DNA of 64,000 bases from assembly GCA_963703665.1 (NCBI GenBank), contig CAVPFB010000006.1, forward strand, positions 310,001 to 374,000. The letters run 5' to 3'. Origin of the DNA: AP-15 sp963703665. GTDB lineage: Bacteria; Pseudomonadota; Alphaproteobacteria; ATCC43930; CGMCC-115725. Position 1 is the stretch's first letter. The number at the start of each line of letters is the position of its first letter. Below the pieces are notes generated by a model. That model saw nothing but the letters and a program-made list of their open reading frames with translations. It made no database searches and was not told the DNA's origin. Made by a program: the position numbers and the translations under genes. Of this stretch, positions 53,289-62,565 are shown piece by piece.

Positions 53289-54222
53289 ATGGCGGCGCCG
53301 GACCCCGCGATAGAGGCCGCCGCAGCCGCCGCGGGCCAGCCGCCGGGGTGGCGAGCGGCGTTGGCTGCAGTCGCCGGCAGCGTGATGGTCGGCTTCATGC
53401 CGCTGATGACCCTGCAGCTCTACAAGGCCGGGATCAGCGCCCCCTCGATGCTGGTCTGGCGTTATGCGCTGGCGCTGGTGCCGCTGACCGCCGCCGCGGC
53501 ACTGGCGGGTCATGATCTCGGCGCGGCGCTGCGTGCGGGCGCGTGGCGGATCATGCTGGTCGGGGCCACGCTCGGGGCCGGGCAGACCCTGTGCTTCTGG
53601 GAGAGCCTGCACACCCTCGACACCAGCATCGTCGTGCTGCTGTTCTACACTTATCCGGCGTTGACCCTGATCCTCGATCGGCTGGTCTTCAAACGGCCGA
53701 TCCAACTGCGCGCGGCGCTGTGCGTTGCGATGATCCTGGTCGGCGCCGGGTTGATCACTGTGCCGGGGCTGCGGGGCGGCGGCCTCGACCCGCGCGGGCT
53801 GGCTTGGATCTTGCCGTCGCCGGTGATCTACACCCTCTACCTCGCCGCCAATTCGGTGCTGATGCGGCGCCACCCGCCATTGATCGGCGCGGTCTTTCTC
53901 TATCTCGGGCTCGCGGCCACCTTTGCCGGCGCCAGCCTCTATCTCGGCCTCGACATCCCGGCCGCGCCAGGCACCTGGCTGCTGGTGCTGATCGATCGCT
54001 CTCGGTCCGGGGGCGCTGACCGTCACCCTGTTTTCCTACAGCGTGCCGAGGCTCGGCGCCGCGAGTTATGCAGTCATCGCCAATTGCGAGCTGATCACGG
54101 TCATCCTCGTCGGCGTGCTGGTGCTGGGCGAAAGGCCGACCGCGGGGCGGGCGGGCGGCGCCGGTCTGATCCTTTGCGGCATCGTCCTGCACGGGATTTT
54201 CCGCAGACCGAGAACGCGTTGA
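53289..54222 (+). CDS. EamA/DMT-family transporter, one frameshift
   Basis: Two EamA repeats of five helices each: MTLQLYKAGISAPSMLVWRY and ESLHTLDTSIVVLLFYTYPA in the first, and SYSVPRLGAASYAVIANCEL with ITVILVGVLVLGERPT in the second. The second half is read in another frame; an extra base near 53993-53998 in the run of CGAT repeats links them, giving about 310 residues, the family size. Such transporters move amino acids or metabolites. Substrate unknown; it stands alone after the hydrolase gene. Confidence 0.82.
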
Positions 54223-54446
54223 TCCCGGCATTGCGTCCAGAGCAGGTGTTCCCGGTTTCAAACCGGATTATGCGCGTGAGATACACGCAATTTGACTGAT
54301 ATAAAATTATTTACCCGCACAGGAAGATTTCTCGGGACATAACAGGAACACGGCGGTATAATCGGTCCTGCAAGGTGAACGTTCGTCCGACGCCTCCTTG
54401 TGGCGGCCCCGTTCGGGGGCGCCGTTTGGCAAGAGGGGGAAACAGC

Positions 54447-55403
54447 ATGGCTCGCCGTCACGCTCTCGCCTATATTGTTCTCTTTATGTTCGTAACAGTG
54501 CCGGTATCGGCAGATGCGCAGGCCGGCGGCGCGAGCACCACCTCGGTCGGCGCGGCATCCTGCGGCTTCAACCCTTGGATCGATGTGCGCTGCTACGGCG
54601 CCACCGGAAACGGCAGCACCGACGACACAGGCGCCGTCAATCGCGCGCTTGCCGCCGCCCTCTCGGCCGACGAGCCGTTGCTCTTCCCCCATGGCAAATT
54701 CAAGCTCACCCGGCCCTTGGTCATCGATTACACAACGAGGTCCGACACTGGATTTCGGTTGATCTCGATGGGGGCCGTGCTCGATGGCAAAACGATCTCT
54801 TCGCAGCCGGTGTTGGAAATCCACTGCTCGGGTGGCACGGAAATTTCTCCCAAGGGGTGCTTTTATTTTGACGAGCAAGGGACTTTATTCGTTTACGCCA
54901 ACAGCGACGGCTTTGCCGTGGTCATCGGACAGGTCAACTTTTCCGACGCTCAGAACTCGATCAAGATCGATCATCTGATCGTCAACAACGCCAGTGCCAG
55001 CCGGGGGGCCGGCGGGCTCCAGCTGAATTACGTGCTGAACTCGCACATTTTCGCGATTGCCGATTCGGCCGGCGGGAGGGCAGGCATCGCGCTGGAGCAG
55101 ACCCAGATTTCCAATATCAGCGGCGCCGGATCGGCCAGCGCCGCAGGCGGGATCGGCCTGCTGATCGAGAACGGCTACAGCTTTGCCAATACGATCGATG
55201 CGATGGACCTCGAAGTGGCACCGATCTGCCTCGCGGTCGATTCGCCCAACGCCGCCCACAACACCTTCATCTCGCCCTATTTCGCGTGCGCCACGGCGGT
55301 CGACGCGGCGGCAGGCCAGGATACCCATCTGATCAATCCGCTCTTTGGCGGGAACGTCAAGACACGGTTCGCCGCCTCGACCGGCATCGCCACGACCCCT
55401 TGA
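54447..55403 (+). CDS. secreted right-handed beta-helix (pectate lyase-like) protein
   Basis: The 318-residue protein has a signal peptide (YIVLFMFVTVPVSADAQA) and an N-terminal pectate-lyase-superfamily opening: IDVRCYGATGNGSTDDTGAV, with LLFPHGKFKLTRPLVIDY. The rest shows spaced Asn/Gly-rich turns (NSIKIDHLIVNN, LNSHIFAIADSAGG) typical of parallel beta-helix coils. Catalytic residues for pectate cleavage are not evident, so binding of a polysaccharide is as likely. ATG 54447 follows AGAGGGGGA. rnpB follows about 140 bp downstream. Confidence 0.75.
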   Translation: MARRHALAYIVLFMFVTVPVSADAQAGGASTTSVGAASCGFNPWIDVRCYGATGNGSTDDTGAVNRALAAALSADEPLLFPHGKFKLTRPLVIDYTTRSDTGFRLISMGAVLDGKTISSQPVLEIHCSGGTEISPKGCFYFDEQGTLFVYANSDGFAVVIGQVNFSDAQNSIKIDHLIVNNASASRGAGGLQLNYVLNSHIFAIADSAGGRAGIALEQTQISNISGAGSASAAGGIGLLIENGYSFANTIDAMDLEVAPICLAVDSPNAAHNTFISPYFACATAVDAAAGQDTHLINPLFGGNVKTRFAASTGIATTP

Positions 55404-55540
55404 GCGCAGGCCCGCTTCGCCCAGGCTCGTGCGGGACCGCAATTGCCGGGTCGGCCTTGCCGCCGTGCCTGCGGCGCCGGCCTTCGCAGCCCCCGACGCG
55501 GCCTTTGACAAAGCCGTCGCGCCGCCCAAATCTACCGGTG

Positions 55541-55989
55541 CCAGACGGCCGGACGGCCGCTCCTCGCGTTGCGCGGGGAGAGGAAAGTCCGGGCTCCACG
55601 GAGGTACGGTGCCGGGTAACGCCCGGCGGGGGCAACCCCAGGGAAAGTGCCACAGAAAGGACACCGCCGAGCCCGATTCCGGCAGCGCCGGGCGGGCGGC
55701 AAGGGTGAAACGGTGCGGTAAGAGCGCACCGCGCCGCCGGCAACGGCGGCGGCAGGGAAAACCCCACCGGGAGCAAGACCAAGTAGGGGCGGCGGGCATC
55801 GAGGATCGATCCGATCGGAACGGTCCAGAGGTGCCGGGCGGACCTTCGCGCCGCCGCTCGGGTCGGTCGCACGAGGCGCCCGGTAACGGGCGCCCCAGAG
55901 GAATGGCCGTCACCGCCTCTGCAAGCCCGTCGGGGCAAGCCCGTTGGGCGGCTGGGGGCGGCACAAAACCCGGCTTACAGGCCGTCTGG
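55541..55989 (+). ncRNA. rnpB: RNase P RNA, bacterial type A
   Basis: The 449-nt RNA is bounded by a perfect 10-bp P1 helix (CCAGACGGCC at 55541-55550, GGCCGTCTGG at 55980-55989). Universal core blocks are present: GAGGAAAGTCCGGGCTCC near the 5' end, GGGTGAAACGGTGCGGTAAG and GCAAGACCAAG in the middle, CAGAGGAATGGC and the 3' block ACAAAACCCGGCTTACAG. The ribozyme matures tRNA 5' ends. The P3, P12 and other arms are GC-rich. The exact ends could differ by a few bases. Confidence 0.95.
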
Positions 55990-56439
55990 CGCCGCCGGTG
56001 CTCGAGAGTCCGGTCCGGCGCGGGTGCATGCCGGCGCCATCGGAGAGCCGGCAGGTGGACGGTTCGGCGGATGAAACCGGGATAATTGCGCTTTCCGGGG
56101 GACAACCCTGTGGAACGCAATTTGTCGAATTGCCCGCTGCGGCCAACCGGCTAAGGTGCGTTCGTGCGGTCCGTGCCGTTCTATCCGGCTGCAGCCCGAT
56201 GACCGGGGAAGTCGCGGGCAGCGCCTTCGGCCGCGAGCCGCGCTTGGGGGATGGAGCGGGCGATCTTGGGCCGGATCGCCCGCCTCACCTTTGGTCCCGG
56301 TTGGCCGGCGATGCCTGGGGCCGCGTTCGGGCACCCCGGCCGCAGTCGCGGGCGTCCTTGCCGCGGCATCGGGGCGCCGCAGCGGGCAAGATTTTGCTCG
56401 CCACTGGTCCGATTTTTATGCCATAGTTTTGGCATTGTT
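55990..56439. other. intergenic region after rnpB
   Basis: No gene or RNA is recognised here. Open frames lack ribosome sites and family resemblance. The right end contains a small inverted repeat, listed separately. Confidence 0.45.
56419..56434. promoter_or_regulatory. TGCCA-N6-TGGCA inverted repeat
   Basis: A perfect 5-bp dyad with a TAGTTT centre lies in an AT-rich island just upstream of a ribbon-helix-helix gene. The size and spacing suit autoregulation by an RHH dimer; this is an inference from position. Confidence 0.4.
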
Positions 56440-56466
56440 ATGAGCCTATGGAATTGGCGGTCCGCG

Positions 56467-56691
56467 ATGGCGCGAGATGTCAATCCCCTGAAATCGGAGC
56501 TGATCACCCTGTCGGTCAACGTCCAGACCGCATGGTACCTCGACCGCCTCGTCGAAACCGGGCTCTATGGAAACAACCGCACCGAGGCGGCGCGGGTCGC
56601 GCTCTACGATCACTGCAAGATGCTGATCGCGGACCGAAGATTGGAAATGGCGCCGCGCCTGCCGAGCAAAGAGGTCGCGGTATCCGGGTGA
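56467..56691 (+). CDS. small ribbon-helix-helix-like DNA-binding protein
   Basis: A 74-residue protein from ATG 56467 (ATG 56440 also in frame). It has a beta-strand ELITLSVNVQTAWYLDRLVE followed by GLYGNNRTEAARVALYDHC, the strand-helix-helix layout of RHH repressors with a conserved Arg-Thr-Glu-Ala at the second helix. It could be a repressor of its own operator or of the downstream dcw genes; no toxin partner is visible. Confidence 0.62.
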   Translation: MARDVNPLKSELITLSVNVQTAWYLDRLVETGLYGNNRTEAARVALYDHCKMLIADRRLEMAPRLPSKEVAVSG

Positions 56692-57220
56692 CCTCCGGTG
56701 CCGGCGATCATTTCAGGTGCGCAGGGCCGGATGACCCCGCCGCTGCTTGATCCGATAGCCGAACGCGGCGCCGGGCGGAATTTGCCGTCGCTCCCAAGTT
56801 CACCCGCGAGCTCTGCGCCGACGTCGCGCCCGGAGCGAACCCGCCGCGTCACCTCGGGGAGTTTCCGGGCCGGCACGGATCCGCCGGCAACATTTTTGCG
56901 AGCCGACCCGCATCGGCGAAAGCGCTTGGGTTCAGCGTTTCGGACGACCGCGAGCCGACCTTGCGCCGCGGCGATGAGACAGTCTTACTGCCGCCTGCGC
57001 CGGATAGGATTGCGGCGACTACATGATGTGGTCGGCGCACCTCCATCTCACAAGATACAAAATCTCAGGTTTTATTACAGAAACCCATTGACGACCATGA
57101 ATCCCCATGTTATCCCATACTCACCCATGGACGGGTGCGGCCGATGGGGGGAACTTCGGCAGCACCTATCGGGCGCCCCTTGCCGAGCGTCCAGGGGTGA
57201 GCGTTGGGGGAAGAAGTGGC
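56692..57220. other. intergenic region upstream of mraZ
   Basis: Apart from the periodic MraZ-like boxes at 57083-57127, I see no gene in this stretch. The stretch 57040-57120 is AT-richer and should hold the dcw promoter. Confidence 0.5.
57083..57127 (-). promoter_or_regulatory. candidate MraZ operator: TGGGN boxes every 10 bp
   Basis: On the minus strand TGGGT (57123-57127), TGGGA (57113-57117) and TGGGG (57103-57107) are separated by exactly 5 bases. A degenerate TGGTC (57093-57097) and another TGGGT (57083-57087) continue the 10-bp period. TGGGN-N5 direct repeats are the known target of MraZ, which represses its own dcw operon. The array ends 93 bases before the mraZ start. Here it is read on the strand opposite to the gene. 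Confidence 0.65.
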
Positions 57221-57688
57221 ATGTTTCTGTCCACTTACGTGAACAAGGTCGACCGCAAGGGGCGAGTTTCAGTGCCGGCGACCTTTCGCGCCGCCTTGGC
57301 GGCCCAGCGCTTCCCCGGGATCGTCGCGTTTCCGTCCTACAAATATCCGGCGCTCGACGGCAACGGCATCGATCGGATGGAGGAGCTGATCGCCCGGCTC
57401 GACTCGCTGGAGGAATTCTCCGACGACCACGAAAACCTTTCGGCCTTGATGTTCGCCTCGTCGCAGCGGCTGCCGTTCGACACCGAGGGGCGGGTCGTGC
57501 TGCCGCAGGATCTCGCCGAACATGCCTCGATCACCGAGAGCGCGGCGTTTGTCGGCCTCGGCAAGAGCTTTCAGATCTGGGAACCCGGCCGCTTCGCCGA
57601 GCATCTGGCGAACCTGCGCGAACGCGCCCGCCGGCAGGGTACCAAGATTCCGCCGCTCGCCGTTTCGAACGTTCGAGGCCGCGAATGA
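57221..57688 (+). CDS. mraZ: transcriptional regulator MraZ
   Basis: MraZ heads the division and cell-wall cluster and represses it. The 155-residue protein has the two SpoVT-AbrB-like halves: MFLSTYVNKVDRKGRVSVPA and RLPFDTEGRVVLPQDLAEHA, each with a DxxGR-type loop. The start at ATG 57221 (GGGGGAAGAAG upstream) matches the family N-terminus. It overlaps rsmH by four bases (ATGA). Unlike the next four genes, its frame is intact. Confidence 0.95.
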   Translation: MFLSTYVNKVDRKGRVSVPATFRAALAAQRFPGIVAFPSYKYPALDGNGIDRMEELIARLDSLEEFSDDHENLSALMFASSQRLPFDTEGRVVLPQDLAEHASITESAAFVGLGKSFQIWEPGRFAEHLANLRERARRQGTKIPPLAVSNVRGRE

Positions 57689-58729
57689 CGGGTCCTTGCC
57701 CCAAATCCTTCCGAGACCGGGTCGCAGACGCGCCGGCCGAAGCGGCTGCCGGGCAATCCTCGGGGCATGTGCCGGTTCTCGTCGACGCCGTGGTCGCCGC
57801 GCTGGCGCCCCGCGACGACGCCCTCTATGTCGACGGCACCTTTGGCGCGCGGCGGCTACAGCCGGGCGCTGCTCGGTGCCGCGAACTGCCGCGTCCTCGC
57901 GATCGATCGCGATCCCGAAGCGGTGCGGCGCGGCCGCGAGCTGGCGCCCGCGCGGTGCGGGCGGCTCAGCGTGATCGAAGGCAATTTCGGCGAAATGGAG
58001 CGGCTGCTCGATCGAGCCGCTCCCGGTCCGGTCGCCGGGCTCGCCCTCGATCTCGGCGTATCCTCGATGCAGCTCGACACGCCCGAGCGGGGATTCTCGT
58101 TCCGCTTCGACGGACCGCTCGACATGCGCATGAGCGGCACCGGGCAGAGTGCCGCCGATCTCGTCGCCACCCTTCCGGAGGACGAGCTCGCCCGACTGAT
58201 CCGCGATTTTGGCGAGGAGCGGTTCGCCCGCCGGATCGCCCGCGCGATCGCCGCGGCGCAACGGCACCGCCCGATCCGCCGCACCCTCGAGCTCGCCGCA
58301 GATCGTTCGCGCCGCGGTGCCCAAGACCGAGCCCGGGCTCGATCCGGCGACCCGCACCTTTCAGGCGCTGCGCATCGCCGTCAACGACGAGCTCGGCGCG
58401 CTCGACAGCGGTCTCGCCGCGGCCGAACGGCTGCTGACGCCCGGCGGCCGGCTTGCGGTCGTGTCGTTTCACTCGCTCGAGGACGGCGCGTCAAGGATTT
58501 CCTGAGGCAGCGCAGCGGCACCGCACCCCGCGCTTCGCGCCATGAGCCGGTCCGGCCCGAAATCGCCGCCCCGAGCTTCCGGCTGCTGCATCGGCGTCCG
58601 GTCGGGCCCGCTCCCGAAGAAGTCGCCCGCAACCCGCGCGCGCGGGCGGCCCGACTGCGCGCGGCGGAGCGAACCGCCGCCCCACCCTGGCCGCCGGGTC
58701 GCGACCGGCAACGAGGGCAGGCTGCATGA
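57685..58729 (+). CDS. rsmH: 16S rRNA m4C1402 methyltransferase RsmH, three frameshifts
   Basis: RsmH (MraW) methylates C1402 of 16S rRNA. Family blocks appear in order but in different frames: SSGHVPVLVDAVVAAL and YVDGTFGA; then GGYSRALL, VLAIDRDPEAV, LALDLGVSSMQLDTPERGFS; then TFQALRIAVNDELGALDSGL and VVSFHSLEDG; then VKDFLRQRSG. Shifts fall near 57850 and 58300 (each one extra base) and 58490 (one missing base). Corrected length is about 348 residues, as expected. It overlaps mraZ and ftsL by four bases each. Confidence 0.9.
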
Positions 58730-59293
58730 TCAGGCTCTCCACCCTGTTCTGGCTGATTTTGATGTCGGCGACCGGGTTTGCCATGTTCGCGGTCAAATAC
58801 GAGGTCCAGGCGCTCGCCGACCAGCTCGCCCAAACCACCAGGCAGGCGGGCCAGGCCGACCACGAGCTGCGCGTCCTCGACGCCGAATGGGCTTATCTGA
58901 ACCGGCCCGAAGCGCTCGCCCAGATGAACCAGCGCTATCTGTCCCTGGCGCCGATCGCCACCAAGCAGCTTCACACCAGCGTCGCCGACATCCCGATGCG
59001 CGTCCTGCCGACCGCGCCGGTCGAAACTGTGGCCGCCGTCGCCGGCATTGCCGCCCCGGCCGCCCCGGCCGCGATGCAGCGGAGCGCGTCGAGCGCGAGC
59101 CAGCCGGCGACCAACCAGGTGCCGCAACCATCCTCGCCGGCACAGACCGCGACTCTCCGTCGTGACCGCCGCGCTCGACACTCCGGTGGCGTTGCCCGAG
59201 CCGGCCAGACCCGCATCGCCGCTCAGGCCGAGGCCGATCCGCCGGGCAAAATCGCTGGACGCGCTGATCGCGCTGATCGCGGAGAATCGGTGA
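58726..59293 (+). CDS. ftsL: cell division protein FtsL, one frameshift
   Basis: The first ~110 residues have the FtsL layout: a short cytoplasmic end, one membrane helix (TLFWLILMSATGFAMFAVKY) and a periplasmic coiled coil (VQALADQLAQTTRQAGQADH) ending in LNRPEALAQMNQRYLSLAPI. An Ala/Pro-rich tail follows, and a shift near 59155 moves to the frame ending AKSLDALIALIAENR. FtsL joins FtsB and FtsQ at the divisome. It overlaps rsmH by four bases and shares a base with ftsI. Confidence 0.82.
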
Positions 59294-61036
59294 TGAGCGC
59301 GGTCCGCCAATTCGACGACAATCCGTGCCGGCCGCGGCATTTCAAACCGCCGCCCTGCACCCCGGTCGTTCCCGACGGCCCGGCAAAGCGGGCGCTCGAC
59401 GGCATCCGCCGCCGGCTGTCCATCGCGAGCGCCGGGTTCCTGGTGCTGTTTGCCATGGTTGGCATTGCGGCTCGTCGAGGTCACCTTGCTTCCGGCGCGA
59501 ACATCGCCGTGCCGCAAAATCGCCCGGTTTCATCCGGTGCCGCCGCCGCCGCCGGGTCGCGCCGACATCGTCGATCGCCACGGCAAGCTGCTGGCGACGA
59601 CACTCGACAGCCCCTCGCTCTATGCCGATCCACGGCAGATCGTCGACCCCGCCGCCGTCACCCGCGAGCTCCTCGCGGCGCTGCCCGGTCTCGACCGCAC
59701 CGAACTCTTTGCCAAGCTGACCTCGGGCAAAGGCTTTGTGTGGGTCAAGCGCCATCTGACCCCCGAGGAGGAATATGCGGTCAACCAGCTCGGGATACCG
59801 GGGCTGCAATTCGAGCGCGAAGAGCGCCGCGTCTATCCCTTTGGCGAATCTGCTGTCGCATGTGGTCGGCTATACCGGGATCGACGACAACGGACAGGCC
59901 GGGATCGAGCGGGGTCTCGACGACCAGCTGCGCGGCCGGCAGGAGCCGCTGCAGCTGTCGATCGACCTGCGCCTGCAATATATCCTGCACGAAGAAGCTG
60001 CAGCGGGTCGTCGACGACTTCACCGCCAAGGGCGCTGCCGGTCTGATCATGAACGTCAATACCGGCGAGGTCGTTGGCGATGGTGTCGCTGCCGGATTTC
60101 GATCCGAACCATCCCGACACGCCCGATCCCAACCACCCGAATATTCCGATAGCACAGCGGATGTTCGACCGGGTCACGCTCGGCGACTACGAGATCGGCT
60201 CGGTGTTCAAGATCTTCACGACGGCGATGGGGCTCGATTCAGGCGCCACGACGATGACCGGGGTGTTCGACGCGACGCTATCCGATCCGGATCGGCCGCT
60301 TCACGATCTCCGATTACCACGGCAAGCATCGCCCGCTGAGCGTGCCCGAAATCTTGATGTATTCGTCGAATATCGGCGAGGCCAAGATTGCGCTGGCGGT
60401 CGGTGCCGACGCGGCAGCAGGAATACCTGCGGCGGTTCGGGCTGCTGACCTCGCCGACCTTCGAGATCGAAGGAGGTCGGCAAGCCGCACTATCCGGCGC
60501 ATTGGCGCGAGGTCAACGTCATGACCATCGGCTTTGGCCACGGCATTTCGGAAACGCCCGCTGCAGGTCGCCACCGCAGCGTCGGCGCTCGTCAACGGCG
60601 GGGTGCTGCACCAGGCGACTTTGCTGAAGCTGCCGGCCGGCGACGCGCCGCCCGGCCGACAGGTGATTTCGCCGGAGACCTCGGAGCAGATGCGCAAGCT
60701 GTTGCGGCTGGTCGTCCAATACGGCACCGGCGAGATGGTCGACGCGCCGGGCTACGTCGTCGGCGGCAAGACCGGCACCGCGGACAAGGTCGTCGGCGCG
60801 CGTTACGCCGAGAGAAAGCTGCTGTCGAGCTTTCTCGGCGCGTTTCCGATGACCGCCCCGAAATACCTGGTGCTGGTCATGGTCGACGAGCCGCACGCCA
60901 ACAAGTGGAGCTACGGCTATGCCACCGCCGGCTGGACCGCGGCCCCCGCCGTCGGCCGGATCATCGTGCGCATCGCCCCGCTGCTCGGCGTGCCGCCGAT
61001 CGACGAATCCTCGCCGGCAAGTCGCTCGTGCGCTGA
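59293..61036 (+). CDS. ftsI: penicillin-binding protein 3 (FtsI), many frameshifts
   Basis: FtsI is the septal transpeptidase. The ordered parts are all present but spread over frames. They are a cytoplasmic N-terminus and membrane anchor, RADIVDRHGKLLATTLDSPS, FVWVKRHLTPEE, HVVGYTGIDDNGQAGIERGL, the active-site Ser motif GSVFKIF (SxxK), MYSSNIGEAKIA (SxN) and VGGKTGTADKV (KTGT). I count about nine or ten shifts between about 59460 and 61010. Corrected length is ~580 residues, normal. No function-destroying substitution is evident, so I take this as read error, not gene death. Confidence 0.87.
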
Positions 61037-62565
61037 TGCCCGAGAGCCTGCAGGCAAACGGATTGAAGCTTACTGAGCTGATCGAGCTGCGCCGCGGTCG
61101 CGACGCTGCCGCTCGCTGCGATCCCGAGATCACCGGCCTCACCGCCGATTCGCGCGCGGTCCGGCCGGGCTATCCTGTTTGCCGCCCTGCCCGGCACCCG
61201 GCGCGACGGGCGTGACTTCGCCGCCGAGGCGGTTGCCCGCGGCGCGGTTGCGATCCTGACCGACAACGCGGTCGGCCCTCGGCCTGTCGCCGGCGAGGCC
61301 GCGAGCGCGTCGCCATCGTCGCCGATGCCAACCCGCATCGCCGTCTCTCGCTTCTGGCGGCGCGCTTTTACGGCCGGCCGCCGCACACCGTCGCCGCGGT
61401 CACCGGCACCAACGGCAAGACCTCGGTCGTCGCATTTCCTGCGCGAGATCTGGACCGGCGCAGGTCATCCCGCGGCGAGCCTCGGCACGCTCGGGCTCGT
61501 AACCCCGGCGGGTCGCCGTCCCGGCGCGCTGACGACACCCGACCCGGTGGCGTTGCACCGCGATCTCGCGGCGCTCGTCGCGCGAGCGGCATCGAGCATG
61601 TCGCGGTCGAGGCGTCGAGCCACGGTCTGGCGCAATTCCGTCTCGACGGATTGTCGGTCGCCGCTGCGGCGTTCACCAATCTGACCCGCGACCATCTCGA
61701 TTACCACGGCGACATGGCGCATTACCGCGCCGCCAAGGAACGGCTGTTCACGGCGCTGCTGACACCAGGCGGACCCGCGATTCTCAATCGCGGCAGCGGC
61801 GAATTCCCACGGCTGGCGGCGCTGTGCCGCGAGCACGGTCACCCGGTTATCGGCTATGGCGCCGATGCGGCTTCGGAGTTGCGGCTCGTCGCCGCCAAGC
61901 CGCGGCCCGGCGGGCAGGATCTCTCGCTCGAGGTGTTCGGGCAACGTCACGATCTCAGCTTTCCGCTGCTCGGCGAGTTCCAGGCTTTGAATGCGCTCTG
62001 CGCCGCGGGGCTGGCGATCGCCACCGGCGTGCCGGCCGAGATTGCGACCGCCACTCTGGCCCGGCTGACCGGCGTTCCGGGTCGGGTCGAATTCGTCGCC
62101 GAGGGCGCGGGCGGCGCTCCGGTCGTGGTCGACTACGCCCACACTCCCGATGCGCTCGCGACCGTGCTCGGGGCGCTGCGCCCGCATGCGCCGGGGCGGC
62201 TCGTCGTTCTGTTCGGCTGCGGCGGCGACCGCGATCCGGGCAAGCGCCCGCTGATGGGGGGCGTCGCAGCGGCGGCTGCCGGCCGGGTTTACGTGACCGA
62301 CGACAACCCGCGCAGCGAGGACCCGGCCGCGATTCGCCGCGCGATCCTGGCCGCTGCCCCGGGCGCTGTCGAAATCGGCGATCGACGCCGCGCGATCGCC
62401 ACCGCGATCGCCGATCTCGGTCCGGGCGACCTGCTGCTGATCGCCGGCAAAGGCCACGAAACCGGCCAGATCGTAGGCGACGAGACGCTCCCCTTCGACG
62501 ACGCCGAAATTGCTCGTGAGGTCGCCGGGCGAGGCCGGCCGGGCCTTCGGCGCGCCGGCAGATGA
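61036..62565 (+). CDS. murE: UDP-MurNAc-tripeptide synthetase (MurE), several frameshifts
   Basis: MurE adds meso-diaminopimelate to UDP-MurNAc-L-Ala-D-Glu. The start ATG shares a base with the ftsI stop. In order, across shifting frames before ~61650, are TGLTADSRAVRPGY, VARGAVAILTDNAV and TGTNGKTS. Then an intact C-terminal two-thirds has AFTNLTRDHLDYHGDM, VVDYAHTPDAL, GCGGDRDPGKRPLMG and the DNPR motif (VTDDNPRSED) that selects meso-DAP. Shifts cluster near 61175, 61285, 61430 and 61590-61650. Total length of ~510 residues is normal. Confidence 0.92.

Noticed and set aside
57845..61650. Calling ftsI, murE and rsmH pseudogenes
   Set aside because: The indel cluster is more likely a data problem, because these genes are essential and all motifs are conserved.
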